Shown piece by piece: positions 8,199-17,184 of a DNA stretch of 64,000 nucleotides (position 1 is its first letter; every line of letters starts with the position of its first letter). This stretch comes from Hymenobacter sp. DG25A (GTDB lineage: Bacteria > Bacteroidota > Bacteroidia > Cytophagales > Hymenobacteraceae), in assembly GCF_001280305.1 (NCBI RefSeq), contig NZ_CP012623.1, forward strand, positions 186,001-250,000, given 5' to 3'. Made by a program: the position numbers and the translations under genes. Below the pieces are notes generated by a model. The model was not told the DNA's origin, ran no database searches, and saw only the letters and a list, made by a program, of their open reading frames with translations.

Positions 8199-8996
8199 TC
8201 AGGCTTGCTCCGTTGTGGTGGGTGAAGTTTCTACGGCTGCCTGCAGGCTGCTCTGCTTGTCGGCAGCTTCGGCCTCCGGCTTGGTGCCATTCATGGTGAC
8301 CAGCGTGCCTACGGTTTCGCCATCAATCAGGCGCTGCAGGTTGCCGGCTTTGTTCATATCGAATACAATAATGGGCAGGTTATTCTCTTTACACAAGGTA
8401 AAGGCCGTCATGTCCATCACATTCAGGTTCTTTTCCATCACCTCATCAAAGGTAATCTGCGGATAGCGGGTGGCGGTAGGGACTTTTTCCGGATCGGCGG
8501 TATAAATACCATCTACGCGGGTGCCCTTCAGTACTACATCCGCATCCATCTCAATGGCCCGCAGGGAAGCCGCCGAGTCGGTAGTGAAGTAAGGGGAACC
8601 GATGCCGGCCCCAAAGATGACCACGCGGCCTTTTTCCAGGTGGCGCAGCGCGCGGCGGCGGATGTAAGGCTCGCACACCCGCTGAATGGTAACGCCGGAA
8701 AGCAGCCGGGTACTCACGTTCAGCTTTTCCAGGGCGCTCTGCAGGGCCATGGAGTTGATAACCGTGGCCAGCATGCCCATGTAGTCGCCCTGCACCCGGT
8801 CCAGGCCAAAGGCCTCGGCCTGCACACCCCGGAAGATGTTGCCGCCACCAATTACCACAGCTATCTGGGTGCCGGTTTCGGCCGCCGTCTTGATTTCCTG
8901 AGCGTACTGCATCAGGCGCTCGGCATCAATGCCATACTGTTGCGTGCCCATGAGGGCCTCGCCACTGAGCTTGAGCAGAATTCGTTTGTACTTCAA
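8199..8996 (-). CDS. pyrH: UMP kinase
   Basis: UMP kinase phosphorylates UMP to UDP with ATP in the cytosol and is the bacterial hexameric amino-acid-kinase-fold type. Conserved motifs are LKLSGEAL at the N-terminus, [19 protein letters not shown] and [10 protein letters not shown]. The start is TTG at 8996, because [15 protein letters not shown] is the expected N-terminus and no ATG precedes it. At 265 residues it is about 25-30 longer than the E. coli enzyme. The extra part is a polar tail ([19 protein letters not shown] onwards) of unknown role. The pyrH-frr order is conserved in many bacteria. Confidence 0.95.
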   Translation of the reverse strand: MKYKRILLKLSGEALMGTQQYGIDAERLMQYAQEIKTAAETGTQIAVVIGGGNIFRGVQAEAFGLDRVQGDYMGMLATVINSMALQSALEKLNVSTRLLSGVTIQRVCEPYIRRRALRHLEKGRVVIFGAGIGSPYFTTDSAASLRAIEMDADVVLKGTRVDGIYTADPEKVPTATRYPQITFDEVMEKNLNVMDMTAFTLCKENNLPIIVFDMNKAGNLQRLIDGETVGTLVTMNGTKPEAEAADKQSSLQAAVETSPTTTEQA

Positions 8997-9059
8997 AACG
9001 CGAAAATTTAGCGTGAGTGGGATATATCGAAGCGAAAGCCTGACTAAGACGTTGACCGG

Positions 9060-9560
9060 CTAGCTGAATTGAATCAGCACCTGTCCTTTGGTCACATTGT
9101 CACGCAGGGTAACTTTAATGGCGCTTACCACCCCATCGCCCGGCGACTTCAGGATGTTCTCCATTTTCATAGCTTCCAGCACCAGCAGCGGGTCACCCTT
9201 TTGCACGGTTTGGCCCGGGGCCACGCGGATATCTACGATCAAGCCGGGCATAGGGGCCTTCAGCTCGTTAATTTTATGGGCGGCCACATCGCTCATCCCC
9301 AGTTTTTCCAGCAGCAGGTCGAAGCGGTCCTTGGCGTTAATATCCATGATACGCCCGTCCACCTTCAGCTGAATAGTTTTGGTGGCGCGCTCTACGCTGA
9401 CAACCTCGGCGGAAAAAGAGCGTCCCTCGTGCAGGATGTGGTAACGCCCATTGCCCAGCGGAGCCAGGTCCCAGGTAAACGGTTCACCATTCACGGTAAT
9501 GGCGTCGGGTTGATATTCAACTTCCCAAACCTGGCTGGATCCGGTGTTTACCTGGAGCAT
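9060..9560 (-). CDS. Biotin carboxyl carrier protein of an acyl-CoA carboxylase
   Basis: This is a 166-residue biotinyl-domain protein. The C-terminal 75 residues form a biotinyl/lipoyl domain: KAPMPGLIVDI, then VLEAMKMEN with the biotinylated lysine at about residue 132, and VTKGQVLIQF at the end. It would carry carboxybiotin between the carboxylase and carboxyltransferase subunits of an acetyl-, propionyl- or methylcrotonyl-CoA carboxylase or a decarboxylase. Which one cannot be told, because no partner subunit is adjacent. The start was set at ATG 9560; an in-frame extension to 9638 would run through the promoter region. It is divergent from the M1 aminopeptidase. Confidence 0.88.
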   Translation of the reverse strand: MLQVNTGSSQVWEVEYQPDAITVNGEPFTWDLAPLGNGRYHILHEGRSFSAEVVSVERATKTIQLKVDGRIMDINAKDRFDLLLEKLGMSDVAAHKINELKAPMPGLIVDIRVAPGQTVQKGDPLLVLEAMKMENILKSPGDGVVSAIKVTLRDNVTKGQVLIQFS

Positions 9561-9565
9561 TCTAT

Positions 9566-9596
9566 CAAAGTTACGTTGGGCGGAAAAGGGCTTAAA
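9566..9596 (-). promoter_or_regulatory. Bacteroidota-type promoter for the biotin carrier gene
   Basis: On the minus strand, TTTA (9596-9593) is followed after 19 bases by TAACTTTG (9573-9566), a full match to the -7 consensus TAnnTTTG. The -7 box ends 5 bases before the ATG at 9560, so the transcript would start at or next to the start codon. Confidence 0.55.
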
Positions 9597-9656
9597 GATA
9601 GGCCAAATCTCAAACTTATTTCGGAAATTGAGCCACAATACCCTATTGCCACTTGC

Positions 9657-12248
9657 ATGAAATACCCGTTTATCGGTGCCCTAAGTCTGGTGCTGGCGTT
9701 GCCTCTGTTTGCACCTGCTCAGAGCGTTAAGCCTGATAAAAGCTCTCCGGCGAAGTCTGCCCGGAAGAAGCCCCAAGCAACTGCTGATCCTTACTCCTCC
9801 AATGCGGCTTCCCCCAGCATCGTGGTACCCTCGTGGCTGCCCAATACCACGCCCGAGCACCCTACGGCTACTATTCTGACGGATGTGCTGCACACGCGGC
9901 TGGATGTCCGGTTCGACTGGGCCAAGCAACAGCTCATTGGTACGGCCACGCTCTCGGTGCGGCCCCACTTCTATCCGCAAAGCCAGCTGGTGCTGGATGC
10001 CAAGGGTTTTGACATCCGCAGCATCCGCCTGATATCGGTGGCCAACGGCAAGGAAAAGGAGAAAGCCCTTACCTATAGCTACGATAAGCGCAAGCTCACC
10101 GTGAACCTGGACCGGGCTTACAGCCGCACCGAGGCCTATCAGGTGCGGGTGAACTACATAGCCAAGCCTAATGAGCTGACAGCGGGTGGGAGTGACGCCA
10201 TTACCAGCAACAAGGGTCTGTTCTTTATCAACCCGGTGGGGGCTGAGAAAAACAAGCCCCGCCAGATCTGGACCCAAGGCGAGACGGAGAACAACTCGGC
10301 CTGGTTTCCTACCGTCGACAAGCCCAACCAGCGCATGACGCAGGAAATTGCCATGACGGTGGAGTCGAAATACAAGACGCTGTCGAATGGCCTGCTGATT
10401 TCCTCCAAGAAGAATTCCGACGGCACCCGCACCGATGTGTGGAAGCAAAGCCTGCCGGCCGCGCCCTATCTCACCATGATGGCTGTGGGCGACTTTGCCG
10501 TGGTCAGTGAATCCTGGCGCGGAAAAGCCGTGGATTATTATGTGGAGCCCAAATTCCAGCAAACGGCCAAGGCCGTGTTCGGTAATACCCCCGAGATGCT
10601 GGAGTTCTTCTCCAAGAAGCTGGGTGTAGAGTATCCCTGGGAGAAATATGCCCAGGTGGCCGTGCGCGACTATGTGTCGGGGGCCATGGAGAACACCTCC
10701 GCCACCATTCACGGCGACGGCATTCAGGCTACGCGCCGGGAACTGCTGGATAAAAACTCGGATTGGGTTATTGCCCACGAGCTGTTTCACCACTGGTTTG
10801 GCAACTACGTCACCTGCGAATCGTGGTCTAATTTGCCCCTGAACGAGTCGTTTGCCGATTACTCAGAGTATCTGTGGGCCGAATATAAGTACGGCGCCGA
10901 TGCTGCCTCCCTAGTGCAGCAAACGGCTTCCGAGCTATACTTTCAGGAGGCGGAGGATAAGCGCGTACCCCTGATTCGATATAACTACGCTAACCGGGAG
11001 GATATGCTGGACCGCCACTCCTACCAAAAAGGCGGAAGGGTGCTGCACATGCTGCGCAAGTACGTAGGCGATGATGCCTTCTTCGCGGCGCTGAACCTGT
11101 ATCTGACGCGCAACAAGCTCTCCGCCGTAGAGATTGATGAGCTGCGGCTGGCCTTCGAAGACGTGACCGGGGAAGATCTGCGCTGGTTTTTTAACCAGTG
11201 GTTTATGCAGCGCGGCCACCCCGAGTTGCGCGTGACGCATAGCTATAACAACAGCCAGGTTACCCTGCATGTGCAGCAGCAGCAGGATTCCACGTTTACG
11301 CCCATCTTCCGCTTGCCCGTTACGGTTACCACCTGGGTAAACAACCAGCCTACGGAACACCAGCTAACCATTACCAAAGCCGACCAGACGTTTGTGCTGC
11401 CGGTTACGCAGCGCCCCAGCCTGGTAAAGTTTGATGATCAGGCCCAGCTCCTGGCTAAAATAGAGGAGGAGCGAAGCCAGGACGAGCTGCTTTATCAGTT
11501 CTACCACGCCCGCAACTACCTGCAAAAATACGAGGCCATTCAGGAGCTGCGCTCTAAAGTAGGCGACTTGGTAGTATCCGGAATGCTGCGGACAGCTCTT
11601 AACGATGACTTCTGGGCCGTGCGCACGGCAGCGCTCAGCGCCTTCCGCAAGTACAAAGGGCCGGAAGGCGGTGCTATCCGCAAGGAGATTCAGCGGGCCG
11701 CTGCCACCGACAAGCGCAGCGAGGTGCGCGCTGCTGCCTTGGCGACGCTGGCCTCCTTCCCCAATGAAGACTTTGGCTCCGTCTACGAAGCCGGCCTTAA
11801 TGACAGTTCCTATGTAGTAGTGACGGCCGCTATCAATGCTCTGACGAAAGCGCCCACAGCAAAAACGGCTGAACGCATAGCCAGGCTACAGGAAACCCCG
11901 AACCACAGTGTTATAAACGCCTTGGGCGGGTACTACGTCCTCAATGGCAAAGTAGATCAGTACGACTGGTACCTGCGCTATGTAGAGACGCTGGGGGATA
12001 CTGACCTGTACACCTTCCTGCCTAATTTTGGCTTGTTCATGCAGCGCATGCCGCCCATTGAGCGCGAGAAGGGCCTGAAAAAGCTGGAAGTCCTCGCCCG
12101 CAATAATCCTTCCCCTTATGTGCGCCTCGGTGCTTATAAAGGCCTGGTCGCCGTTTCTGAACGCAGCCCGGAGCTGAAATCTGTTCTGCAGGATATTCGC
12201 GCCAAAGAAAAAGATGAAGGCTTGAAGGGAATGTATAATCTCCTTTAA
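9657..12248 (+). CDS. M1-family zinc aminopeptidase, exported
   Basis: This 863-residue protein has a signal peptide (MKYPFIGALSLVLALPLFAPAQS), so it acts outside the cytoplasm, removing N-terminal residues from peptides. Zinc ligands are visible in the gluzincin motif HELFHHWFGN (His374, His378; Glu375 catalytic) and NESFADY (Glu397). GAMEN, the substrate N-terminus anchor, precedes them. The C-terminal third is helical and HEAT-like (repeated SxVRAAALATLASF-type segments), as in other long M1 enzymes. ATG 9657 was chosen for the signal peptide; the frame stays open far upstream, but that part runs antisense to the biotin carrier gene. A terminator follows 20 bases after the stop. Confidence 0.93.
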   Translation: MKYPFIGALSLVLALPLFAPAQSVKPDKSSPAKSARKKPQATADPYSSNAASPSIVVPSWLPNTTPEHPTATILTDVLHTRLDVRFDWAKQQLIGTATLSVRPHFYPQSQLVLDAKGFDIRSIRLISVANGKEKEKALTYSYDKRKLTVNLDRAYSRTEAYQVRVNYIAKPNELTAGGSDAITSNKGLFFINPVGAEKNKPRQIWTQGETENNSAWFPTVDKPNQRMTQEIAMTVESKYKTLSNGLLISSKKNSDGTRTDVWKQSLPAAPYLTMMAVGDFAVVSESWRGKAVDYYVEPKFQQTAKAVFGNTPEMLEFFSKKLGVEYPWEKYAQVAVRDYVSGAMENTSATIHGDGIQATRRELLDKNSDWVIAHELFHHWFGNYVTCESWSNLPLNESFADYSEYLWAEYKYGADAASLVQQTASELYFQEAEDKRVPLIRYNYANREDMLDRHSYQKGGRVLHMLRKYVGDDAFFAALNLYLTRNKLSAVEIDELRLAFEDVTGEDLRWFFNQWFMQRGHPELRVTHSYNNSQVTLHVQQQQDSTFTPIFRLPVTVTTWVNNQPTEHQLTITKADQTFVLPVTQRPSLVKFDDQAQLLAKIEEERSQDELLYQFYHARNYLQKYEAIQELRSKVGDLVVSGMLRTALNDDFWAVRTAALSAFRKYKGPEGGAIRKEIQRAAATDKRSEVRAAALATLASFPNEDFGSVYEAGLNDSSYVVVTAAINALTKAPTAKTAERIARLQETPNHSVINALGGYYVLNGKVDQYDWYLRYVETLGDTDLYTFLPNFGLFMQRMPPIEREKGLKKLEVLARNNPSPYVRLGAYKGLVAVSERSPELKSVLQDIRAKEKDEGLKGMYNLL

Positions 12249-12267
12249 GAGGCCAGAGTGGCGAAAT

Positions 12268-12309
12268 ACAACCGGCACTGAGAAAATATTCCGGTGCCGG
12301 TTGTGTTTT
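12268..12309 (+). terminator. Terminator after the M1 aminopeptidase gene
   Basis: ACAACCGGCAC (12268-12278) pairs perfectly with GTGCCGGTTGT (12294-12304), followed by GTTTTC. The rest of the gap to the tRNA cluster (12310-12502) holds the tRNA promoter and no gene that I can see. Confidence 0.85.
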
Positions 12310-12388
12310 CAACCCCCTGAGAGGTAAATACCTACTGCTTATTCGGCCCGTAAGGAAGAAAAAATATTAAGCTGATTTGAGGCTAGCG

Positions 12389-12419
12389 CTTGACTTGCAT
12401 CAGAAACCCGTTAATTTTG
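12389..12419 (+). promoter_or_regulatory. Promoter of the tRNA-tuf unit
   Basis: CTTG (12389-12392), then 19 bases, then TAATTTTG (12412-12419), an exact -7 box. The expected transcription start is 75-80 bases before tRNA-Tyr. Confidence 0.65.
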
Positions 12420-12502
12420 CAACTCCTTTAGCAACCCACCCACTTCCGGAGAAGGTTATTAAAGTAATGCTTCTCTGCAGTCGGCTGAGAAAAACAACAC
12501 CC

Positions 12503-12585
12503 GGGGAGGTTCCAGAGCGGCCAAATGGGACAGACTGTAACTCTGTTAGCGTAAGCTTTCGAAGGTTCGAATCCTTCTCTCCCCA
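12503..12585 (+). tRNA. tRNA-Tyr (GTA)
   Basis: This 83-base cloverleaf has the long variable arm of bacterial tRNA-Tyr. The acceptor GGGGAGG pairs with TCTCCCC, the anticodon loop reads CTGTAAC (anticodon GTA), and the T arm is GAAGG-TTCGAAT-CCTTC. The discriminator is A. The CCA end is not encoded. Confidence 0.97.
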
Positions 12586-12661
12586 CGTAGTTGAGTGAAT
12601 GGATGGTATTGCAACAAGCAAGCAATTGCCTGGCAGCGGGCCATCCATTCATTTCTTCTCT

Positions 12662-12734
12662 GCGGGAGTAGCTCAGTTGGTAGAGCGGCAGCCTTCCAAG
12701 CTGCAGGTCGCGGGTTCGAACCTCGTCTCCCGCT
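12662..12734 (+). tRNA. tRNA-Gly (TCC)
   Basis: This 73-base cloverleaf has acceptor GCGGGAG/CTCCCGC, D arm GCTCAGTTGGTAGAGC, and anticodon loop CTTCCAA (anticodon TCC). The T loop is GGTTCGAACC-like. CCA is not encoded. It lies 76 bases after tRNA-Tyr. Confidence 0.97.
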
Positions 12735-12797
12735 CATTGTCAATACCAGATTGATGATGAAGAAAAGCAGTGGCCCGCCATTGTGCATTCTTCGTTG

Positions 12798-12805
12798 TAA
12801 ATTTG
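12798..12805 (+). promoter_or_regulatory. Candidate -7 box before tRNA-Thr
   Basis: TAAATTTG is an exact TAnnTTTG match that ends 11 bases before tRNA-Thr. No clear TTTG lies 19-20 bases upstream, so it may be a weak internal promoter for tRNA-Thr and tuf, or chance. Confidence 0.4.
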
Positions 12806-12816
12806 CCCTTACATCA

Positions 12817-12888
<72 letters not shown>

Positions 12889-13055
12889 CTGAATACGAGT
12901 ACCACCGGGGCAGCGCGTCTGCACCGTTTGGACCTGCGAGAAAAGTAAAGCGACGTGCAGTCCCCACTAAGCGGAGCTGCGTATCGCTTTCTTGCAGTAT
13001 AGTCAAGTCGCGTTTTCCCCTCCTTCACCACAAAATTCCTCTTAATCTCTTTACA

Positions 13056-14246
13056 ATGGCTAAAGAAAATTTTGATCGTTCCAAACCGCACGTGAACATC
13101 GGTACGATCGGGCACGTCGACCACGGCAAAACTACCCTGACCGCTGCTATCACGATGGTACTGGCGAACAAAGGTTTGGCCGCAAAGCGTGACTTCTCGT
13201 CAATCGACAACGCTCCCGAAGAAAAAGAGCGCGGTATCACGATTAACACTTCGCACGTAGAATACTCTACCGTTAACCGTCACTATGCTCACGTTGACTG
13301 CCCTGGTCACGCTGACTATGTGAAGAACATGGTAACGGGTGCTGCCCAGATGGACGGCGCTATCCTCGTAGTTGCTGCTACTGACGGCCCAATGCCCCAG
13401 ACGCGTGAGCACATCCTGCTGGCTCGCCAGGTAGGTGTACCTCAGCTGGTGGTATTCATGAACAAAGTAGACATGGTGGATGACCCCGAGCTCCTCGAGC
13501 TGGTGGAAATGGAAATCCGTGAGCTGCTGTCGTTCTATGACTTCGACGGTGACAACATTCCTGTTATCCAGGGTTCTGCTCTGGGTGGCCTGAACGGCGA
13601 CGCCAACTGGGTTCCCAAGATTGAGGAGCTGATGGACGCTGTTGACAGCTACATTCCAATTCCAACTCGTCTGACCGACCTGCCCTTCCTGATGCCAGTA
13701 GAGGATGTATTCTCTATCACGGGTCGTGGAACGGTTGCTACCGGCCGTATCGAGCGTGGTGTTATCAACTCGGGTGAGCAGGTTGACATCCTCGGTATGG
13801 GTGCCAAGCAAGGCCTGAAGTCGACGGTTACGGGTGTGGAAATGTTCCGCAAAATCCTGGACCGTGGCGAAGCTGGTGACAACGTAGGTCTGCTGCTCCG
13901 CGGTATTGAAAAGGACGATATCCGTCGTGGTATGGTTATTTGCAAGCCCGGCTCGGTAACTCCCCACAAAAAATTCAAGGCTGAGGTTTACGTTCTCTCG
14001 AAAGAGGAAGGTGGCCGTCACACCCCATTCTTCAACAACTACCGTCCGCAGTTCTACCTGCGCACCACCGACGTAACGGGTATCATCACCCTGCCCGAAG
14101 GTGTTGAGATGGTAATGCCCGGCGACAACATCACCATTCAGGTGGAGCTGATCAGCGCCGTAGCAATGGAGAAAGGCCTGCGTTTCGCTATCCGCGAAGG
14201 TGGCCGTACGGTAGGTGCCGGTCAGGTGACCGAAATCCTCGACTAG
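13056..14246 (+). CDS. tuf: Elongation factor Tu
   Basis: EF-Tu delivers aminoacyl-tRNA to the ribosomal A site and hydrolyses GTP. The 396-residue length is standard. Motifs are GHVDHGKT (P-loop), the switch sequence [24 protein letters not shown], and the C-terminal [16 protein letters not shown] 13056 ([16 protein letters not shown]) is the family start; the frame stays open upstream but runs into tRNA-Thr. The roughly 165-base leader between tRNA-Thr and tuf has no gene. A terminator follows the stop. Confidence 0.98.
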   Translation: MAKENFDRSKPHVNIGTIGHVDHGKTTLTAAITMVLANKGLAAKRDFSSIDNAPEEKERGITINTSHVEYSTVNRHYAHVDCPGHADYVKNMVTGAAQMDGAILVVAATDGPMPQTREHILLARQVGVPQLVVFMNKVDMVDDPELLELVEMEIRELLSFYDFDGDNIPVIQGSALGGLNGDANWVPKIEELMDAVDSYIPIPTRLTDLPFLMPVEDVFSITGRGTVATGRIERGVINSGEQVDILGMGAKQGLKSTVTGVEMFRKILDRGEAGDNVGLLLRGIEKDDIRRGMVICKPGSVTPHKKFKAEVYVLSKEEGGRHTPFFNNYRPQFYLRTTDVTGIITLPEGVEMVMPGDNITIQVELISAVAMEKGLRFAIREGGRTVGAGQVTEILD

Positions 14247-14264
14247 TTTCTGCTAGCATAACAC

Positions 14265-14300
14265 AATCCGCCCTCGATTTTTCGGGGGCGGATTTGTTTT
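14265..14300 (+). terminator. Terminator after tuf
   Basis: AATCCGCCC (14265-14273) pairs with GGGCGGATT (14286-14294), followed by TGTTTTG. The -33 element of the next promoter (14293-14296) lies at the foot of this stem. Confidence 0.85.
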
Positions 14301-14323
14301 GTGCTATCCGTTCAGTACATTTG
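14293..14323 (+). promoter_or_regulatory. Promoter of tRNA-Trp-secE-nusG-rplKAJL
   Basis: TTTG (14293-14296), 19 bases, then TACATTTG (14316-14323): a complete match to the Bacteroidota -33/-7 consensus. The expected start is about 30 bases before tRNA-Trp. It restarts transcription directly after the tuf terminator. Confidence 0.82.
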
Positions 14324-14362
14324 CAGTCCCAATCCGGCTTAATAGCCGTTTGGAGCGCTTAC

Positions 14363-14433
14363 ACGGGCGTAGTTCAAGGGTAGAATAGAGGTCTCCAAAA
14401 CCTTTGATGGGAGTTCGAATCTCTCCGCCCGTG
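14363..14433 (+). tRNA. tRNA-Trp (CCA)
   Basis: This cloverleaf has acceptor ACGGGCG/CGCCCGT, anticodon loop CTCCAAA (anticodon CCA), and T loop GTTCGAATC. The discriminator is G14433, and the next three bases (14434-14436) are CCA, so this is the only tRNA in the window with an encoded CCA end. It heads the secE operon, as is usual in this phylum. Confidence 0.97.
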
Positions 14434-14486
14434 CCATTTAGCCAGTTACTGGCCCAGTTATTATCGCCAAAGCCCGTTCACGGATT

Positions 14487-14681
14487 ATGAGCAAGCTGAC
14501 AAAGTATTTCCGCGAGACTACCGAAGAGATGCGCTACAAAGTAACGTGGCCGTCTTTCGAAGAGCTGCAGAAGAGTTCCGGTCTGGTACTCATCGGCTCG
14601 CTCGTGTTTGCGGCAGTTGTGGGCTTGATGGACATCATCTTCAAAACGGGACTGGAGGCTTTTTACAACTCGTTCCGTTAA
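14487..14681 (+). CDS. secE: Preprotein translocase subunit SecE
   Basis: This 64-residue short-form SecE has an amphipathic N-terminal helix (EEMRYKVTWPSFEELQKSS, the conserved cytosolic part with the VTWPS motif) and one membrane helix (about residues 31-52, GLVLIGSLVFAAVVGLMDII). It clamps SecY in the inner membrane as part of SecYEG. It lies between tRNA-Trp and nusG, with 12 bases to nusG. Confidence 0.96.
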   Translation: MSKLTKYFRETTEEMRYKVTWPSFEELQKSSGLVLIGSLVFAAVVGLMDIIFKTGLEAFYNSFR

Positions 14682-14693
14682 GCACAAGAATCG

Positions 14694-15260
14694 ATGGGTG
14701 AGTTGAAATGGTACGTTGTCCGCTCGGTAAGCGGACAAGAGAAAAAGGCCAAGACGTATCTCGAAACCGAGATTGGTCGTCATGGCCTTTCGGATTTGGT
14801 GCCGCAGGTATTGATTCCGGTTGAGAAGGTATTCGAAATGCGCAACGGCAAAAAGCGCGTGCGTGAGCGGAACCTGTACCCCGGCTACATCATCATCCAC
14901 GCTGACCTTTCCCATGGCGAAGTAGACCACATTATCACCAGCACACCTGGTGTCATTGGTTTCCTCAGTGATAAGGAAGGTAAAGCAGCCAATCAGAATA
15001 CCAAACCAGTGCCGCTGCACATTTCCGAAGTTAACCGCATCCTCGGAGTGGTAGACGAAGCGGAAGAGCAGACAGCCCAGTTGGAAACTCCGTTCGTGGT
15101 AAACGAACTGGTGAAAGTAGTAGATGGAGCCTTCAGCGGCTTCTCCGGTACGGTTTCCGAAGTGTTTGAAGAGCGGAAGAAGCTCAACGTAATTGTGAAA
15201 ATATTCGGCCGTAGCACTCCCATGGAGCTCAGCTACACTCAGGTCGAGAAAGAGTCTTAA
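14694..15260 (+). CDS. nusG: Transcription termination/antitermination protein NusG
   Basis: This 188-residue protein binds RNA polymerase and can link it to the ribosome or Rho. The N-terminal NGN domain (KWYVVRSVSGQEKKAKTYLE onwards, to about residue 120) is followed by a KOW domain (VNELVKVVDGAFSGFSGTV, about 133-185). The position after secE and before rplK is the classic one. The 118-base gap to rplK contains leader hairpins. Confidence 0.97.
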   Translation: MGELKWYVVRSVSGQEKKAKTYLETEIGRHGLSDLVPQVLIPVEKVFEMRNGKKRVRERNLYPGYIIIHADLSHGEVDHIITSTPGVIGFLSDKEGKAANQNTKPVPLHISEVNRILGVVDEAEEQTAQLETPFVVNELVKVVDGAFSGFSGTVSEVFEERKKLNVIVKIFGRSTPMELSYTQVEKES

Positions 15261-15333
15261 TAGCTTAATAGTACGTCGTCGGTTGTCCGCTCCGGACCGG
15301 CGGTGCTTCCACCAGGAGCATTACATCATCTGA

Positions 15334-15361
15334 GGACTGTGTGAGTTACGTCACATCGTCC
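15334..15361 (+). promoter_or_regulatory. Hairpin in the rplK leader, candidate uL1 regulatory site
   Basis: GGACTGTGTGA (15334-15344) pairs with TCACATCGTCC (15351-15361) around a 6-base loop, with one internal mismatch and one G-T pair. It ends 17 bases before the rplK ATG. A smaller GTCCG/CGGAC hairpin lies about 50 bases upstream. In other bacteria uL1 represses this operon at a leader hairpin; that role here is an inference from position only. Confidence 0.4.
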
Positions 15362-15378
15362 GAAGCCTTTCAATCCAA

Positions 15379-15822
15379 ATGGCCAAGGAAATTAGAGGTT
15401 ATCTGAAGCTTCAGATAAAGGGAGGCGCCGCGAACCCCGCGCCGCCGGTTGGACCTGCACTTGGTAGCAAAGGCCTTAACATCATGGAGTTCTGCAAGCA
15501 GTTCAATGCTCGCACCCAGGATAAGGCCGGCCAAGTTTGTCCTGTTCTCATTACCATGTACACCGACAAGTCGTTTGACTTTGTGGTGAAGACCCCACCG
15601 GCGCCGGTTATGCTGATGGAAGCTGCCAAGCTCCAGAGCGGTTCGAAAGAGCCAAACCGTAACAAAGTGGGTTCGGTAACGTGGGACCAAGTTCGTCAGA
15701 TTGCCGAAGTGAAAATGCCCGATTTGAATGCTTTCAAAATCGAATCGGCCATGAAACTGGTAGCTGGCACCGCCCGCAGCATGGGTATCACCATCAAGGG
15801 AGATTCTCCTTTCGCTGAATAA
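15379..15822 (+). CDS. rplK: 50S ribosomal protein uL11
   Basis: uL11 binds the 23S rRNA GTPase-associated centre and helps factors such as EF-G and RelA. The 147-residue length is normal. The N-terminal domain has the proline-rich [19 protein letters not shown]. The C-terminal domain has [10 protein letters not shown], the rRNA-binding helix. It begins the rplKAJL cluster, 20 bases before rplA. Confidence 0.98.
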   Translation: MAKEIRGYLKLQIKGGAANPAPPVGPALGSKGLNIMEFCKQFNARTQDKAGQVCPVLITMYTDKSFDFVVKTPPAPVMLMEAAKLQSGSKEPNRNKVGSVTWDQVRQIAEVKMPDLNAFKIESAMKLVAGTARSMGITIKGDSPFAE

Positions 15823-15842
15823 TCTTAACGGAGAAGAATCAG

Positions 15843-16538
15843 ATGGCAAAACTGAGCAAAAAGCGCAAGGAAGCCCTTGCCAAGCATGACCTGACCCAAG
15901 TGCGTAACCTCATTGAGGCCGCTACCGTGGTGAAGGACATTACTTACACCAAGTTCGACGCTTCGGTTGATATCGACGTTCGTCTGGGTGTTGACCCCCG
16001 TAAAGCTGACCAGATGGTACGTGGCGTAGCCACTCTGCCCCATGGTACCGGCAAAACGGTCCGTGTTCTAGCTCTCGTAACTCCGGACAAAGAAGCCGAA
16101 GCTACGGCTGCTGGTGCCGACTATGTAGGTCTGGACGACTATATCTCGAAAATCGAGAAAGGCTGGACAGATATTGACGTGATTATCACGATGCCTGCTG
16201 TGATGGCCAAAGTTGGTCGTCTGGGCCGGGTACTGGGCCCTCGTGGCCTGATGCCTAACCCGAAGTCAGGTACCGTAACGACCGACGTTGCCAAGGCTGT
16301 ACAGGAAGTGAAAGCTGGTAAAATCGACTTCAAAGTTGACAAAACCGGTATCATCCACACCAGCATCGGTAAGGTATCGTTCGATTCGCAGAAGCTGGCT
16401 GAAAACGCCATCGAAGTAATTCAGACCCTGAACCGTCTGAAGCCTTCGTCGGCAAAAGGCACGTACATCAAGAGCATCACGCTCTCGAGCACGATGTCGC
16501 CCGCAGTGCCGGTTGACACGCAAGTAACTTCCGCTTAA
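15843..16538 (+). CDS. rplA: 50S ribosomal protein uL1
   Basis: uL1 forms the mobile L1 stalk that moves deacylated tRNA out of the E site, and in many bacteria it also represses its own operon. The 231-residue protein has the typical [38 protein letters not shown] and [16 protein letters not shown]. It lies 20 bases from both rplK and rplJ. Confidence 0.98.
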   Translation: MAKLSKKRKEALAKHDLTQVRNLIEAATVVKDITYTKFDASVDIDVRLGVDPRKADQMVRGVATLPHGTGKTVRVLALVTPDKEAEATAAGADYVGLDDYISKIEKGWTDIDVIITMPAVMAKVGRLGRVLGPRGLMPNPKSGTVTTDVAKAVQEVKAGKIDFKVDKTGIIHTSIGKVSFDSQKLAENAIEVIQTLNRLKPSSAKGTYIKSITLSSTMSPAVPVDTQVTSA

Positions 16539-16558
16539 GGTATAACCAACACGACGAT

Positions 16559-17113
16559 ATGACCCGGGAAGAAAAACAAGCCCTCGTCGACGAGTTGAGC
16601 GAGAAGTTTCAATCGCACAACGCGTTCTACATCACCGACGCTTCGTCGATGACCGTGGCGAAAATCAACGAATTCCGTCGCCTGTGCTTCAACCGCGGCA
16701 TGGAGTTCAAAGTGTACAAGAACACGCTGATCCGCAAGGCTCTCGACACCCTGGGTGGCGATACTTCGGAGATGGACGCTGCGCTGAAAGGCCAGTCGGG
16801 TGTTCTGTTCTCGAAAGAGTCGGGCAATGCCCCGGCCAAACTGCTGAAAGACTTCTACAAGTCGCAGAACTACGGTAAAAACGTACTGCCGAAGCCAGCC
16901 CTGAAAGGTGCTTACATCGACAGCGACGTGTACGTAGGTGCTGACCAGCTGGAGAGCCTCAGCACGATCAAAGGCAAAAACGAGCTTATCGGTGATATCA
17001 TCGGTCTGCTGCAGTCGCCCGCCAAGAACGTTATTTCTGCTCTGTCGAGCGGCGGCAACAAACTGGCTGGCATCCTCAAGACGCTTTCCGAAAAAGAAGA
17101 GGTTGCAGGCTAA
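16559..17113 (+). CDS. rplJ: 50S ribosomal protein uL10
   Basis: uL10 is the base of the ribosomal stalk. Its C-terminal helix holds bL12 dimers. The 184-residue protein begins MTREEKQALVDELSEKF and contains the rRNA-binding MEFKVYKNTLIRKAL. The final helix (NVISALSSGGNKLAGILKTL) is the bL12 docking part. A 71-base gap separates it from rplL. Confidence 0.97.
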   Translation: MTREEKQALVDELSEKFQSHNAFYITDASSMTVAKINEFRRLCFNRGMEFKVYKNTLIRKALDTLGGDTSEMDAALKGQSGVLFSKESGNAPAKLLKDFYKSQNYGKNVLPKPALKGAYIDSDVYVGADQLESLSTIKGKNELIGDIIGLLQSPAKNVISALSSGGNKLAGILKTLSEKEEVAG

Positions 17114-17184
17114 CCGCTGCTCATCTTTTTCACATTAGAATTCCAAAACGTTCAACAACCCCCCTTTTTTAACAATCTACAGAA

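Noticed and set aside
9069..9656. An upstream extension of the M1 aminopeptidase frame by 196 codons
   Set aside because: It is antisense to the biotin carrier gene, and a clear signal peptide starts at 9657.
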